From assembly GCA_001600175.1 (NCBI GenBank), contig BCJC01000002.1:1432318-1496317 (forward strand): 64,000 nucleotides of DNA, given 5' to 3'. Below the pieces are notes generated by a model. It was not told the origin of the DNA. It worked only from the letters and a program-made list of their open reading frames with translations, and did no database searches. The position numbers were made by a program, and so were the translations under genes. Positions 45,442 through 55,885 of the stretch are shown here, piece by piece (within the stretch, counting starts at the first letter, position 1; each line of letters starts with the position of its first letter). Origin of the DNA: Erythrobasidium yunnanense (lineage: Eukaryota > Basidiomycota > Cystobasidiomycetes > Erythrobasidiales > Erythrobasidiaceae).

Positions 45442-48400
45442 TTATGGCTCAGCCTGCCCCCTTTGCTTTTGCTCCACAGTATTCACTGCGGCTGCAGCAC
45501 TCTCAACGGCGTCAAGTTGAGAAGATGGCTGACCATGCTCTTCCACGTGCTGAAAGGTCGCGGTTTCGCCAGACCCGTCAGGCGGAGGAGATAGATAGCC
45601 GGGAGAAGGTGCGAATCCATTGTTCTGCCTGTGATGATGACCACCTCCGTAATGATTGCCGCGACGGGTGAAGGGTCCTCGGGCTAAGTTGCCCACCCGA
45701 TCTTTGCCATATGCGCTGAAGTAGCAAAACGTGATTAGTATGATTTCACAGAAGCACCACCTGAACGCTTACATCTTGAATCGGGAATAGTCAGGATGGC
45801 TTTTGAGAGCTTCGATAGCTTTGACCGCACTAGCGATTTTAGTCTATATCGCGCATGTTAGCGAGAGTATTTGATGATGATTGGAGATGGAGCTCACGAA
45901 ATTGACGAATGCGCAGCTCTTATCCTCGAGCGCGTTGACTTGCTCGATCTCGCCATGCTCACCCAGATCTTCCTTGATCTTGTCGATCGTGAAGTATTCG
46001 AAGTCATCAATCTGCATGACACATCTTCAGTGATTGTCCGACTCATGCAGGCTAGGCTAGGACTCACGTTGCCGATATAGACGTTTCTGGATCCGCCAGC
46101 GTTGACTATTGCAGCAATACCAGGCGGACAAGGCCCGCTCGGCTTACCCCACCCGACTTTCAACCGCCTGTTCCTGATGGTGATGCCTTGCTGTGTAGCG
46201 GCTTGGTGTAATGCTAAAGCAGATTCTGGCAGAACGAAGGTGATGAAGCATATATGCTTGTCAGGAATGTGACGGACTTCTTGCAGGATACCGCCTCGTA
46301 TCGTGTTGCAGACATCCTCGCATGTGGTGTCGGGATGTAGATTACCAACTACATTGACAGCTTCAGCTTTCTTTGCATTTAGAGGTGATCATGACGACCT
46401 ACGGTAGACAGTCCTGTTTCCATTCATTAGAGCAGGATCGGAGAATCCTCCTTGGAAGGCCAGAGGAGACATCATTGGTGACATAGGCATGACTGGGGAC
46501 ATATAGTTGAAAGGCGAGGAGTAGCCTGTAAGCTGAGAAGCGGCTTGAGCGGCCATGGCAGCGGCCATTTGGTTATGCTGTTGTTGCTGATGCTGGTTTC
46601 TTGGGACATATGCGCATCTGTCTTTTCCATAGTTGACCCGGCGTCCTTGCCATGCTGGGTCTTTAGGCAGCTCCGAAACCACCTTGATAGCATTTGAGAT
46701 GGATAGGAAATGCACGAAGCCGATGTTTTTGTCGCGGACTATCTTGACTTGGTCCAAGTGACCGAACTTCGACATATCGTCCCGCAAGTCCGCCTCACTG
46801 TATGATTCTTCAAGATTGCCAAGACTGTTCCGGAGACTCAGCTTCAGATCGATAGCCACAGGGATGTATCGGCACTTACTAGACATTACGCGTCGCTCCA
46901 AATTGCTGTACAGCCTGCAAGACAGCCGCAGGTATGCTGGTCGGCTTGCCCCAGCCGATCTTCAGGTCCTGGCCATGCAGCTGCAATTTCCGCAGATTTG
47001 CATCAGAGTGAAAAGCCGCAGCAGTCTGCGGGTCCAAGAAGGATATGAAAGCACAAGACTTGTCTGGAAGGATCTTGACGCTTTCGATAGGGCCATAGCG
47101 GACTTGCGAAAGTAATTCGTCCACCGAAGCATCGCCAGGTAGATTGCCGACATAGACGGTCCGTATCACTTGCGGACCGACGGAAGATGCACCATTGTCG
47201 CTCAGCTAGTAAACATCAAAGGCCGTCAGTTCAGTGCCGATCGCTCAGCAGTATGAACAGCGTCGGCTTACCGGCTGAGGCATGCTGGGAGATCCCATGG
47301 GAACAGATACACCGAGTCCGCCGACTGTAGGAACGCTTCAGTCGTAGATCGGCTGCTATTGATAGATCACTACTTACCGCTCGAAGATAGATTGTTGAAG
47401 CCATTGATACCGAACAGGCCGGGAACCCCCAAGCCGGCTGTCAAAGCGGGGTTGAAGGGACCTGAAGGAAAAGCAGGGCTATTGCCGAACGCGCCAGGCG
47501 TTGTGAAAGCCGTCAAGGGAGATAGAGGTGTACTTCCTCCGCTCATTCCAGCGCCAAGCGAATTTGTAGAAGACTGCAAGCCGCCTGAAAGAGAAGACAT
47601 GGCGGACATGTTTTGAGCCATAGGAGGTGCACTCGTTGATGAGTTCAAGTTGTTGGCGAGATAGTTGTTGGGTGAAGTAGCTGCTGCTAGTGCAGCTGCA
47701 GCTGTCAACAGAGCTTGATGCTGCTGCTGTTGCTGCTGGAAAGGCTGTTGAGGACTCCCTGATTTCAGGGCAGCGTTCATGCTTGCAGAAAGAGGAGGAT
47801 TGTTGATGCTCGGGAAAGGAGAGGTTGCGGGATTAGATGACGGGGAGGTGGCGTTCAAAGCAGTATTTGGGCTGAGGTTCAGGTTTGAAGCAAAGCCTGC
47901 AGGTCCGACCATCCCGTATTGCGGACTTGAGGTATTCAGCTGAGGAGAAGTCTGGTTGAAGGGACCGAGACTTGGTGTACCCGGTAAGCCAGCCATAGCA
48001 GAGACTGTTCTCTGATGCATGCTGTTATTACTCGTGTTCGACGCTAATGTGGAAGGTCCATTGGCATAGAGATTCGATGGAAGGCCGAAGGGACCGCTTG
48101 CTGAGGTGGGAGATGTGTGAGAAGATTCCTGCATCATTGACAAAGCACCCGGATATCCAGCAGGAAATCCGCCAATCGAAGGGAACGGATTTGCGTTCGA
48201 CGCGTTGTTGTTAGGCGATGTAGACGCGTTGGAAGGATCAGCTGATGATGCTACCATAGCGGCGTATGTGTTGTAGTCGCTGAAGGGGAATGGTCCGCCT
48301 CCGTTAACAGAGTTTGACATGCCATTAGGCGCTGATCCTGCTACGGAGTCATTACGAGGACCGCTTGTTGACCCATTTAGACCTGTGTGACACGAGCCTT

Positions 48401-48898
48401 ATCAGCACTCACATACACTCAGCATTCAAAGGACAAGTATATTAGGGACTGACCTGCTGCAGAGCTGAAAGCGCCCATAGGAGGTAGCTGACCAAACGCA
48501 AGATTTTGCTGATGTTGCTGATGCGGATGTTGTGATTGCTGGAATTGATGCCCAGGCATGCTGTTGTATCTCGACTTCTTTCCCTGAAAGCCAGAAAAGG
48601 GACCTTGCTGAGATGACTGCTGTGAGACGGACCCGCCGTTTGCAGCTGCAGAAGCCAGACCGGTCGAAGAAGAGGAAGAAGAAGGATCATTGCTGCCCAA
48701 GGTTGCATTTGCAAACGAGCGCTTCATGAGCTCGAACTCTGCATCTAGACCCGTGCCTTGCAGCTGTTGTCCTGGATGATTTGGTTGCTGCTGAGCCGTG
48801 GACGATGAAGGAATGAGATGGTTGTATTGTATTGCGTAGTCCGCATAGGGATTGGGTGTTTGCTGATGCTGCTGCTGGTATGCAGTAGAGCCGTCCAT
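45442..48898 (-). CDS. NRD1: Nrd1/Msa2-type regulator with four RRMs
   Basis: Start MDGSTAYQQQHQQTPNPYAD. About 450 residues of Gln/Asn/Ser/Pro-rich low complexity precede four RNA-recognition motifs, the first three split by introns. RRM1: RTVYVGNLPGDASVDELLSQ ... CAFISFLD. RRM2: RNV then YLGNLEESYSEADLRD ... IGFVHFLS. RRM3: NRTVY then LGNLHPDTTCEDV ... ICFITFV. RRM4: RNVYIGN, then DDFEYFTIDKIKEDLGEHGE ... SCAFVNF. RRMs 1 and 3 end in GWGKP, RRMs 2 and 4 in YGKDR, the alternating pattern of the fission-yeast Nrd1/Msa2 family. Those proteins repress mating and differentiation genes by binding mRNA and respond to MAP-kinase signals. The product ends in a Gly/His/Asn-rich then Gln/Ser-rich tail. 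Role in this fungus is inferred. Confidence 0.88.
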
Positions 48899-49209
48899 GA
48901 TTGCTGATACTAATTCAGATTTGGCAGAAGGCGCGTGAGGAATCGACGATAATCTCGTACAAGGAGGAGAAGAGAGATACGATCTGCAATCCGGACTTTG
49001 AAAGAGTCTCAAAAGAAGCAGTCGTGGGCGCTTGGAACGGCTAGTCTAGCTGAGTCGAGTCCTTCGTATTTACGTGGTCGAGAAGCGCCTTTGTTAACAA
49101 TGCAGAGGCGTCAGCGCCTAGGCAGGACCGCGTATGCTTGGAACGGTCTTAATCTCACTGTGTAGTGTATGTCGTGGAGTGACAGGGATCGTCCTACGGA
49201 GGGAGATTG
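48899..49209. promoter_or_regulatory. Upstream region of the Nrd1-type gene
   Basis: About 310 bp separating the Nrd1 start from the end of the tentative gene at 49210. No distinct motif recognised. Confidence 0.4.
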
Positions 49210-49720
49210 CTAGCCGAGCTGAAGAGTGCGCTTTCCGACTTTGGCGGTCCTGTCGATCCCCTTGATTTTCCTCTGCAGACAAAGTCAAAGATCAGAGATG
49301 GATGCTGATATACCTGGTCGTGGCAGAGACGTACGTGCAACGTCGTGATCTCAGTGCCTGGGGTGCCTTGCTCCGAACTCTTGGGCTTCGCTTGAGGCGG
49401 TACTTGCAGAGCCAACGAGTAAAGCAGAGAAGTCGCTACGCTTCTAGGTTCTCTTCTAAGATGCACAATAGCAGGCCAAGCTGCGAATCTGGAATGCGAA
49501 AGTAGGCTGACGAGCCCAAGAAAACAAAGCTGAAATTGAGCATGCGCAAAGAGGTTAAGGAAGGACAGGCGCCGCGTACTGAATTACAGTGACCTCCCGA
49601 GAGCCAAAGGCGTTGATTGTATATTTGACGTTTTGCGTTCGACTTGCTTTTGCTGGCTCGCGATCCTTCGATGGCCGATAGCTCGACGAGCAGGACAGCT
49701 ACGCGCACCGAACAAAGTCG
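49210..49720 (-). CDS. Tentative small membrane protein, multi-exon, 5' end not found
   Basis: On the minus strand a frame rich in conserved-looking residues reads SYRPSKDREPAKASRTQNVK, YTINAFGSREVTVIQYAAP. A short intron (about 41 nt with a weak donor) leads to LCFLGLVSLLSHSRFAAWPA, a hydrophobic stretch, then IVHLRREPRSVATSLLYSLA, LQVPPQAKPKSSEQGTPGTE. A last intron (donor gtacgt, acceptor ctgcag) leads to RKIKGIDRTAKVGKRTLQLG and a stop at 49210. No in-frame ATG is visible before the first segment, so at least one 5' exon lies near or beyond 49720. I do not recognise the family. One or two membrane segments are likely. Confidence is low because every join was placed by eye. Confidence 0.35.
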
Positions 49721-50817
49721 CAGATGTTTACGGGAGAGAGAAGAGCAAGTCTATCGGCGACCGCTAGAGGACTGCGCGTAGGATGCGTCCAGAATGCTCG
49801 TTGGAAGGGCCGGAATGATTCCTCGAGCGCCAGACAGGGCCGTTGCAAATCGCTCTCGCAGGCGAGACAGCGATCTTGACACTGATAGAAGTGTGCAAGG
49901 CCTTTCCTTGATGCAGCCCTTGTTTCTACGGTAATTTCCGCAAGAACAAGTCGATGTCGATGCAAGCCAAGTCTGGTCAAATTCGCAAGGAAAAGCATTG
50001 AGACAGGTTCAGTAGACGAGATATGTATCTGGTCAGGCTAATGATTGTAGTAAACCACAATGCGAGTAAAGGCTTGTACAGAACGACTACCGAAAGAAAC
50101 TCGTCGTGCCGTACAGCTGCTCGTCCCGAGGTCTACTTGCTATAGCATGCATTGTATCGAAGTAAATGCCCTTTTTTCACCGTTTGTCATGACTTGAGAC
50201 CGTTATAGACTCAAAAGAAACCGCAGGACTTGACTTCTTTCTGAAGAGTCTCCTCATCGCAAGGCAGCTCGCAACAGCTAGTTGGAGCAAAGCCCTTCCA
50301 TCAGAGTATGCCATTCAGATAGAACAAAAAGCTGCATTGTCCAACGCAACGCGCGAAAATTCCGTACGCGTACAGATGTTATTTAGGTCACGTGCCTGGA
50401 CAACAGTAGCTGCAAAGAGGTGGTGATTTCGCAGTAGCCAAGAATTGCAGCCATGTACGTTTCTGACATGAGCATATGCGGGCCTTCGCAGTCTCTTATC
50501 GACAGATCGGAGCCAGAAGGTCGCTGATACGTCTTCACAGCAAGCTGCTTGGAGGGTTGACGCGACACCAGTCTTTGGCGCTGTGTAGTCATTGTAGGAG
50601 TGTGGGTAACAGATTTCGAGCCGGCGACGGACAGAGCAGGTCCCTGCAAGAATCATTCCATGCTGCAGCTGGAGCCGGCGCTACGGCTTGATAGATGTAT
50701 GAGAGGGGCTTCGAGACGAGGCATTGCAAAGTGTACGAAACACTGGCTTCGTTCTGCGTAGCTTGAGCAGCGGATCCTGCGTAATGGCTCCTCGTTGCCT
50801 TTCGACATCTTCTGGCC
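49721..50817. other. 1.1-kb region without a recognised gene
   Basis: It may hold the missing 5' exon of the gene to the left and holds the promoter of MTO1. A gtcacgtg sequence lies at 50387-50394. Minus-strand frames at 50315-50656 and 50589-50819 have no family content; the latter overlaps the MTO1 start codon. Confidence 0.4.
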
Positions 50818-53556
50818 ATGCTTGCACCTCGCTACTATCTCGTCAAGAAGAAGCCAGCGTTCTCGATCTTACGATTGTCTAAAGCTCGCCGTTTCGCTAC
50901 CCATGCTGCCGCACCAGAATCTTCAAGCAGGCCTCCGTCTAAATTCTCAGTCATCGTACGGGAAGAGCTTCAAGTCGCCAGCCATCAGGATCCTAATGCT
51001 CAAGACTGTCTTCATGTTCCCTAGGTCATCGGCGGTGGTCATGCTGGATGCGAAGCTGCAGCGGCGTCTGCTCGGACTGGAGCAAAGACGATGCTCTTGA
51101 CTCAAAGATTGGACACCATTGGCGAGATGAGCTGTAATCCTTCTTTTGGTGGTATTGGAAAAGGTACTCTCATACGAGAAGTAGATGCGTAAGTTAGTAA
51201 GATCTTGCGAAGCTCTTAAGCAAGAAAAACTGAGAGTAACCTCGTTCCTTAGGCTTGACGGCCTCTGCGGAAAGCTTGTCGGTGAGTAGCTCTACTGCAT
51301 CAAGTTGACTCTTCCAGCTTAGAGCGATATACTGTCCAGACCAAGCCGGCATCCAATTTCACATCCTGAATCGCTCAAAAGGCCCAGCTGTGCATGTGAG
51401 CAGCCGAGACACTTCTTTCATGTGACAAGTAGCTGATAAGCATACCTCGATCTCTAGGGCCCGCGAGCGCAAGTCTCCCGGACATTGTACAAGAAAGCCA
51501 TGCAAGAAACCCTGAGATCGTATCCAAATTTGACGCTCAAAGCTGGGAGCGTTGCAGATTTAGTACTACACAAGCCTGATCATAGCGCCCCCAGTACATC
51601 TACCGCAACGGAGCTGAAAGACGAAGTGAAGGGTATCAGGACAGGTTGGTCGGCTGCACCCGTTGAATGCGACACTTTCTGATCTACGGTATGTCCTGAG
51701 CAGAAGCGGGCGAGCTCATACCGTGCGACAAGCTTATTATCGCTACCGGAACCTTCTTAGGCGGTAAGATCAATATTGGAATGGAGCAGACGCCCTTTGG
51801 CCGTATTGAGTAAGCCAATCTTGCTATTTGTCTCCAATGTTCTTCCTTCTGATATATGTTCCCTCAGCGAACCCGCTTCTTATGGACTGTCAGCGTCGCT
51901 CAAGCAAGCAGGGTTCAAGCTGGGTCGCCTCAGAACAGGCACACCCCCGCGTCTCCTTGGTTCGAGTATCAACAAGAAGGGTCTAGAGATCCAGCCAGGC
52001 GATAATCCCGCAGCACCTTTCTCTTTCTTATCCAAAGATGGAGTCGCAAATCAAGATCGACAAGTCGTGACCTGGAAGACAGCCACAAACGCAGAAGGGC
52101 ATGCCATCGTACAAGAAAATTTACATCGAACCGTGCATCTGAAAGAGGAGGTCAAAGGCCCGCGATACTGTCCTAGTGTAGAAAGCAAGATCATCAAGTT
52201 TGGCGAAAGGTTGTCGCATACAGTATGGCTTGAGCCAGAAGGATACCCTGAAGATACGGATCTGATATACCCGAATGGACTGTCAATGACAATACCCGCG
52301 GATGAACAGTATAGAATGCTGAAGACGATCAAAGGCCTGGAGAATGTAGAGATGGTCAGGCCCGGATATGGGGTGGAATATGATCACATCGATCCAAGAG
52401 AGTTAAAGCGTGCGTCGCTTATATATCTTACGTAATGCTTGCTGACCCAGCCATGTGACACAGCGACTCTTGAGACGAAGCGTATCAAAGGCCTGTTCTT
52501 GGCTGGTCAGATCAATGGCACGACAGGATACGAAGAAGCTGCTGCACAAGGTGTTCTTGCTGGTATCAACGCTGGTGCGGCTGTCATGGGCCGAGAGCCT
52601 CTGATACTGAGTCGGGCAGACGGGTACATTGGCGTGATGGTCGATGATCTGGTCACCAAGGGAGCAGACGAACCTTGTCAGTACCTGATCACAATACTTC
52701 AGGCTTTCAGCTGACTGGCTTTCGCAGATCGAATGTTCACTAGTCGGTCAGAATATCGCGTCACTTTGCGGGCAGACAATGCAGATTTGCGATTGACGGA
52801 GAAAGCGCACTCAGTGGAAGCTGTCTCGGCAGAGCGGTGGAGCAGCTTCAGCGACATGGAGGACGAGATGCATGAAGCAAAGGCACTGCTACAAGCTCAT
52901 ATCAGGACGCCGCATGAATGGAACAAAGCAGGAGCAGGAGTTCGCTTGGACGCGCAGCGAAAGAGGTGCGTCAGCCATTTAATACTAGTCGATACATGCA
53001 GATTAATGAATTGGTTATGGCAGCGCGTTTGACTTGCTCTGCTATCCCGATATCACCTGCGCAACCCTAACAAGCCAGATACCCGAACTTGCGGGCTATA
53101 ATCCTGCAGTTCTAGCTCGGCTAGACATTGAAGGTATACTCATCACTGTCATGAATGGTCGCACCACCCTAAAAGCCTCTACCTACAGGTCGCTATGCTT
53201 ACCATGTGCGGAGACAGTCACAATCAGTAGCCTCTTTCCTCCGAGACGAAGCGCTTGTCTTGGACGAAGAATTGGACTACAGCACTGTCGAGGGTCTCTC
53301 TCACGAGATGAAGGAACGCCTGGCGAAAGTGCGGCCGACAACCTTTGTGCGTATGGTTGCTTGTTCGGTTGAGCGGAAGCTGATAGCCTTTCCACAGGGC
53401 GCCGCGCAAAGACTGGAAGGAACAACGCCAGGTGGTCTGATGAGTTTGTACTCGCATGTTAAGCTCGCGAATAAACGGAAAGATCGGCTACAGAGGCCCC
53501 TTCTTCCGCAAGCTGAAGCTGGCTTCGACGATGTAGCAGTAAGCAGCGTGATCTAG
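50818..53556 (+). CDS. MTO1: MTO1/GidA, mitochondrial tRNA uridine-5-carboxymethylaminomethyl enzyme
   Basis: Start [20 protein letters not shown], a basic presequence ending near [13 protein letters not shown]. An intron splits the FAD site: FSVI then [20 protein letters not shown]. Further blocks: [162 protein letters not shown]. The C-terminal helical domain contains [20 protein letters not shown]. At least nine short introns. With Mss1 it makes the cmnm5 modification of wobble uridine in mitochondrial tRNAs. The cytosolic AsnRS gene follows only 127 bp downstream on the same strand. Confidence 0.92.
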
Positions 53557-53683
53557 TTCAAGTAGTCTCTTTATCTGTCCATAGCTATGTTGTTGCTACT
53601 ACAAACAAGCACCACTTCTCGAGTCACGGGGAAAAAACTTGCTTATCGTCGCTTCTGTACCTATCGATTTCGAGACGCCCAGA

Positions 53684-55696
53684 ATGGCCAACGCGCTGCT
53701 GAGCAAGAGCAAAGAAGCAGTCACTGACGCGCTGGAAAAGGCGACGGCTGCTATGCAAGTGGGCGAGCAGAGCAAAGGCCCAGAGAGTTCAGAAAAAGCG
53801 ACGACGACGAGTAGCGAGGGTAAGGACATACCGTCAGCTACGATGGCGCATAACCGTTTCTTACATATGAGCAGATCTGCCTACATTCTACGTCGATGAA
53901 GTTGCCGGAAACGATGAAACTGGCGATGGTAGCCAGGCCTTGCCCTACAAAACAGTCGTCGGATCCTACATTGCGCGAAACACGACGTCCCTATCTCTGA
54001 TGGTCCGGAAAGCTGAAGATGTCAAAACTGAGGTCTCGACGCATACTCCTGCTGGAACTACGCTGGCTGTAGGCTATCAGCCAGTTGCGAAGTCCGCTCA
54101 GAAGAAGGGTATCACGCTGTTCCAGCAACATCAGAAGAAGCAAGCAAGAGCGCTGGAGCTTGCCGCGAAAGAGAAGGACAAAGAAGCAGCAGACGCCAAA
54201 AAGCTCGAAGAAGCCAAAAAGATTGTGCTTGAGCAGCCGGCAGGAGATGCTAAGCGTATCAAGATTAGACAGGGTGTGGACAACAGAGATGTGCGTATCC
54301 GCGTATTCGGATGGGTACATAGACTCCGACAGCAGTCCGGCCTGACCTTTATCGTCCTGCGAGACGGTACAGGCTATGTACAATGCGTGCTGAGCGGGAA
54401 ACTGGTCAGTCATTACTACTGTGAACATGTGATGCATTACTAATCTTGAGCCCGCCAGATCCAAACCTACGATGCCCTAACCCTCACCCTGGAATCTTCA
54501 GTCGAGATTACCGGAACGATCAAAGCCTTGCCAGAGGGCAAGACTGCTTATGATAACCACGAGCTCATCGTTGACTGGTGGAGAGTCGTCAGCAAGGCGC
54601 CAGGCGGAGATGAAGCCATTACCAACAAGATCAACGAAGACGCGTCCCCAGACATCCTTGCCGACAACAGACACCTCGTCATCCGAGGCGAGAACGCGTC
54701 TGCAGTACTCAGAGTCCGCGCTGCTCTCATGACTGCCTTCCGAACGAAGTACGATCAGCTAGGTCTGCTGGAAGTCACTCCTCCTTGTATGGTCCAAACT
54801 CAGGTAGAAGGCGGAGCCACTCTCTTTGGCTTCGACTACTACGGAGAGAAGGCCTATCTCACTCAATCCTCCCAACTTTACCTGGAAACCTGCTTGCCAG
54901 CTCTAGGCGACGTCTACTGTTTCCAAGAGTCCTTCCGAGCAGAGAAGAGTAAAACTCGCCGTCATCTATCGGAATACACTCATTTGGAGGGAGAGTTGGC
55001 CTTCATTAACTTCAAAGATCTCCTTGAGCATATCGAAGAGGTCATCTGCGGTACCCTCGACATCCTTTTGCAAAACCCCGTTGCAGCCAAGCTCATCAAG
55101 GACCTCAACCCTACTTTCACCGTCCCGCAACGACCCTTCATGCGTCTGGACTACCGAGACGCCATCAAGTACCTCAACGAGCACAACATTCTCAACCGTG
55201 ATGTCGAAGAAGGCGAAGAGCCAAGACAGCATGTTGTCGGAGATGATATTGCGGAAGCAGCAGAGAGGGAGATGACAGACAAGATTGGAAAGCCTATCTT
55301 CCTCATCAACTTCCCTAGAGAGCTCAAGGCGTGAGTGCTGTCCCTGTGTTAGCGGTGAACTATGCTGACCGACGTTCTCCCAACAGCTTCTACATGAAGA
55401 AGATCGCTGGCGATGAAGGCTACACGGAGTCTGTCGATGTGCTCGTTCCCGGAGTCGGAGAGGTCGTCGGTGCAAGCATGCGTATAGACGACAAAGACGA
55501 GATGCTCGAGGCCTTCCAGCGAAACGGCCTGCCAATCGAGCCTTACTACTGGTACTTGGATCAGAACAAATACGGTGCAGCACCAAGAGGTGGATATGGT
55601 CTCGGAGTAGAGCGCATTATTGCGTGGATCTGCGCTCAGTACACTGTTCGCAGTTGCTGCCTATACCCTCGTTACACCGGCAGATGCACGCCATAG
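53684..55696 (+). CDS. DED81: Cytosolic asparaginyl-tRNA synthetase
   Basis: Start MANALLSKSKEAVTDALEKA. The N-terminal extension typical of eukaryotic cytosolic AsnRS is present: TFYVDEVAGNDETGDGSQAL, then a Lys/Ala/Glu-rich helix. The OB-fold anticodon-binding domain has IRVFGWVHRLRQQSGLTFIV and LRDGTGYVQCVLSG, split by an intron near 54404-54459. Class II motifs: motif 1 region GLLEVTPPCMVQTQVEGGAT, motif 2 FQESFRAEKSKTRRHLSEYT with HLEGE, motif 3 GGYGLGVERIIAWIC. The end LYPRYTGRCTP is typical. It charges tRNA-Asn with Asn in the cytosol. Introns also lie near 53820-53873 and 55331-55386. There is no mitochondrial presequence. Confidence 0.93.
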
Positions 55697-55885
55697 AGAC
55701 TCTCGATGTGCGTTTCCTTCATAGTCAGCTTGGTCGCAGTCATGCAGTAATCAATTTTTAGACGGCGAGTGTCCTAGCTCATGCCGGAGTCCAATTTATC
55801 TGCATACTATTGCTAACAAAGGGTGACTACAGGTTACTCGACAGCATAGACAGACTGACACTTATTCTACATCCATTATTGTCGA

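Noticed and set aside
54966-55586. Long antisense frame in the AsnRS gene
   Set aside because: The plus strand encodes clear class II synthetase motifs, so this is a shadow frame.
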